Assembly (NCBI RefSeq): GCF_022012335.1
Contig: NZ_JAKLTO010000001.1
Span: forward strand, 372,001 to 436,000
Length of the DNA stretch: 64,000 bases
Reading direction: 5' to 3'
Source of the DNA: Flavobacterium sp. SM15
GTDB taxonomy: Bacteria; Bacteroidota; Bacteroidia; Flavobacteriales; Flavobacteriaceae
Below the pieces are notes generated by a model. It was not told the DNA's origin, did no database searches, and worked only from the letters and a program-made list of their open reading frames with translations. Positions 63,035 through 64,000 of the stretch are shown in pieces. Both the position numbers and the translations under genes were made by a program. How positions within the stretch are numbered: position 1 is the stretch's first letter; each line of letters opens with the position of its first letter.

Positions 63035-63781
63035 ATGAGAAACGCCTACATTTTATCCGCATTGCTCATTTGTTGTTCCCTATTTGCACAAACCAGTGCA
63101 GTAGGAATCGGAACAACAAATCCACAACAAAAATTGCATTTAGACAAAAGCGTTGGAACTGTTCGTGTTGAAAGTCTTAGTAAAGACAATAATCCGTTTA
63201 ACGGAGGAAACACCAACCCAACAGGTACCTATCCGCTTTATGTTGACAGCAATGGAGTCCTTACCTTAGCATTAAATACCTTTGAAAATTCCGATGGTAG
63301 TGATGCTATTGACCACACCACAATCCCAACTGCCACCCTAACAATGACCGCCGCCGATGCTGACGGTAAAGTAGACGGGACCATCCTTACGTATACTGTA
63401 AGTGTGCCAAGACAAGCCATCTTGGAAATCAAATACAGTATCAGCTACGAAATTTACCATAACAACTCCATGCTTAAAATAAGAGATGCTGGAGCAAGAC
63501 GCATTACCACTTATTATACGGTTGATGACCTGCCAAGAAAATACGGTCAAGCAAGTAAAAGCTACATGAGTTACAATAAAAACAATCCTGCTCCCTACAT
63601 TGCTACCGATCGTCTTTGTGCGGTAGGACAAATGTACAACACTAGTACAACTTATGTTCAATTATCTGCCGGAACACACACTATTAAATTAAAAGGCGAG
63701 ATCAGTTCAAATCTTCCATCTTTACCAACTTATGTGAAATATGCCGTAGACACCGATTCGCTATTTATGAGACTTTACTAA
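63035..63781 (+). CDS. secreted GIGT-family protein A2
   Basis: A 248-residue exported protein (signal peptide about 1-19, SLFAQ), the paralogue of A1. Shared blocks are VGIGTTNPQQKLHL, the NSDGSDAI loop, LEIKYSISYE, the KYGQASKSY segment, MYNTSTTYVQLSAGTHTIK and a DSLFMRLY end. It begins a second operon with B2, 12 bases downstream, the same gap as between A1 and B1. Function unknown. Confidence 0.75.
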   Translation: MRNAYILSALLICCSLFAQTSAVGIGTTNPQQKLHLDKSVGTVRVESLSKDNNPFNGGNTNPTGTYPLYVDSNGVLTLALNTFENSDGSDAIDHTTIPTATLTMTAADADGKVDGTILTYTVSVPRQAILEIKYSISYEIYHNNSMLKIRDAGARRITTYYTVDDLPRKYGQASKSYMSYNKNNPAPYIATDRLCAVGQMYNTSTTYVQLSAGTHTIKLKGEISSNLPSLPTYVKYAVDTDSLFMRLY

Positions 63782-63793
63782 AACCCCAAGCTT

Positions 63794-64000
63794 ATGAAAA
63801 AGTCATTACTCGCTTTACTATTAACCTCATTTATAGGTTATTCCCAAGTAGGAATTGGCACAGCTAATCCTCAATCGGATTTACATATTGCAGGAAATCT
63901 TTCAACCATTAGAATTGAAAAACACAGTGCAGTAAACAACCCTACACTAAACAACGGACTAAAACCGGCGCTTGCATATGTAAACGCAAACGGAGACATT
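63794..64000 (+). CDS. secreted GIGT-family protein B2 (partial, runs off the edge)
   Basis: The first 69 codons of a gene that continues beyond the window. Signal peptide about 1-17 (FIGYSQ), then VGIGTANPQSDLHIAG and LSTIRIEKHSAVNN, ending in AYVNANGDI. It matches B1 more closely than A or C, giving the order A-B again. Confidence 0.8.
   Translation, partial: MKKSLLALLLTSFIGYSQVGIGTANPQSDLHIAGNLSTIRIEKHSAVNNPTLNNGLKPALAYVNANGDI

Overview
This AT-rich 64 kb stretch looks like chromosome from a member of the Flavobacteriaceae (Bacteroidota), probably Flavobacterium or a close relative. The grounds are the TAnnTTTG-type -7 promoter boxes, the lack of Shine-Dalgarno sequences, a type IX secretion C-terminal sorting domain, an IPExxxVDY-family protein beside pyruvate kinase, the Bacteroidota-style long PurF and a FeoB-associated Cys-rich peptide. 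I see no tRNA, rRNA, CRISPR array, insertion sequence or prophage. The genes are mostly housekeeping and tightly packed, with good intrinsic terminators between convergent units.

Layout. 1-9655 (minus): a partial ABC ATPase with a small membrane partner, an AddB-like nuclease/helicase, an OmpA-family porin, Kbl and an AddA-like helicase-nuclease. 9777-15256: Mn-type superoxide dismutase, then PurF, a PfkB kinase, a START-like protein, RNase HI and PurN. 15455-20721: acpP-fabF-rnc, IPExxxVDY protein, pyk and a Bax-inhibitor-1 protein. 20779-27538 (mostly minus): Pol IV with a membrane 'SpecificRecomb' protein, CYTH, RlpA-like, a four-helix membrane protein, an ACT-domain protein, YraN and an LD-carboxypeptidase. 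27662-38587 (mostly plus): a two-motif lipoprotein, metG, a HAD/acyltransferase/deacetylase operon, HRDC+SSB (minus), an M1-like peptidase, and a YfiT/zinc-ribbon/SDR/EamA/CDP-alcohol transferase string. 38640-41598: an M13 peptidase and an SCO protein. 41695-50402 is a metal and redox island: feoA-feoB-small Cys-rich peptide, mntR with an Nramp-UspA fusion, and a TonB receptor with thioredoxin and bacilliredoxin. 50491-59951: lipid enzymes, an HD phosphohydrolase, a delta-60/T9SS protein, gdhA, enoyl-CoA hydratase, a histidine kinase, hemJ and hemH.

The least explained part is 60200-64000. Here a family of small secreted beta-rich proteins is arranged as A1-B1-C1, then A2-B2 running off the window edge. 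Both A genes are preceded by the same bipartite element (CGCAACC, 13 bases, TGCRTCTTW), whose AAC and CGTC/CATC cores have the geometry of an ECF-sigma promoter. This looks like a duplicated, co-regulated surface-protein operon of unknown function and is my best candidate for something undescribed.

A second theme is metal control. A palindrome TTTAG-N6-CTAAA between mntR and the TonB receptor covers the predicted receptor promoter, and related half-sites lie in the feoA leader, so iron, manganese and receptor genes here may share one DtxR-type regulator. No searches were run: family assignments are from recognised motifs, and promoters and terminators are read by eye.
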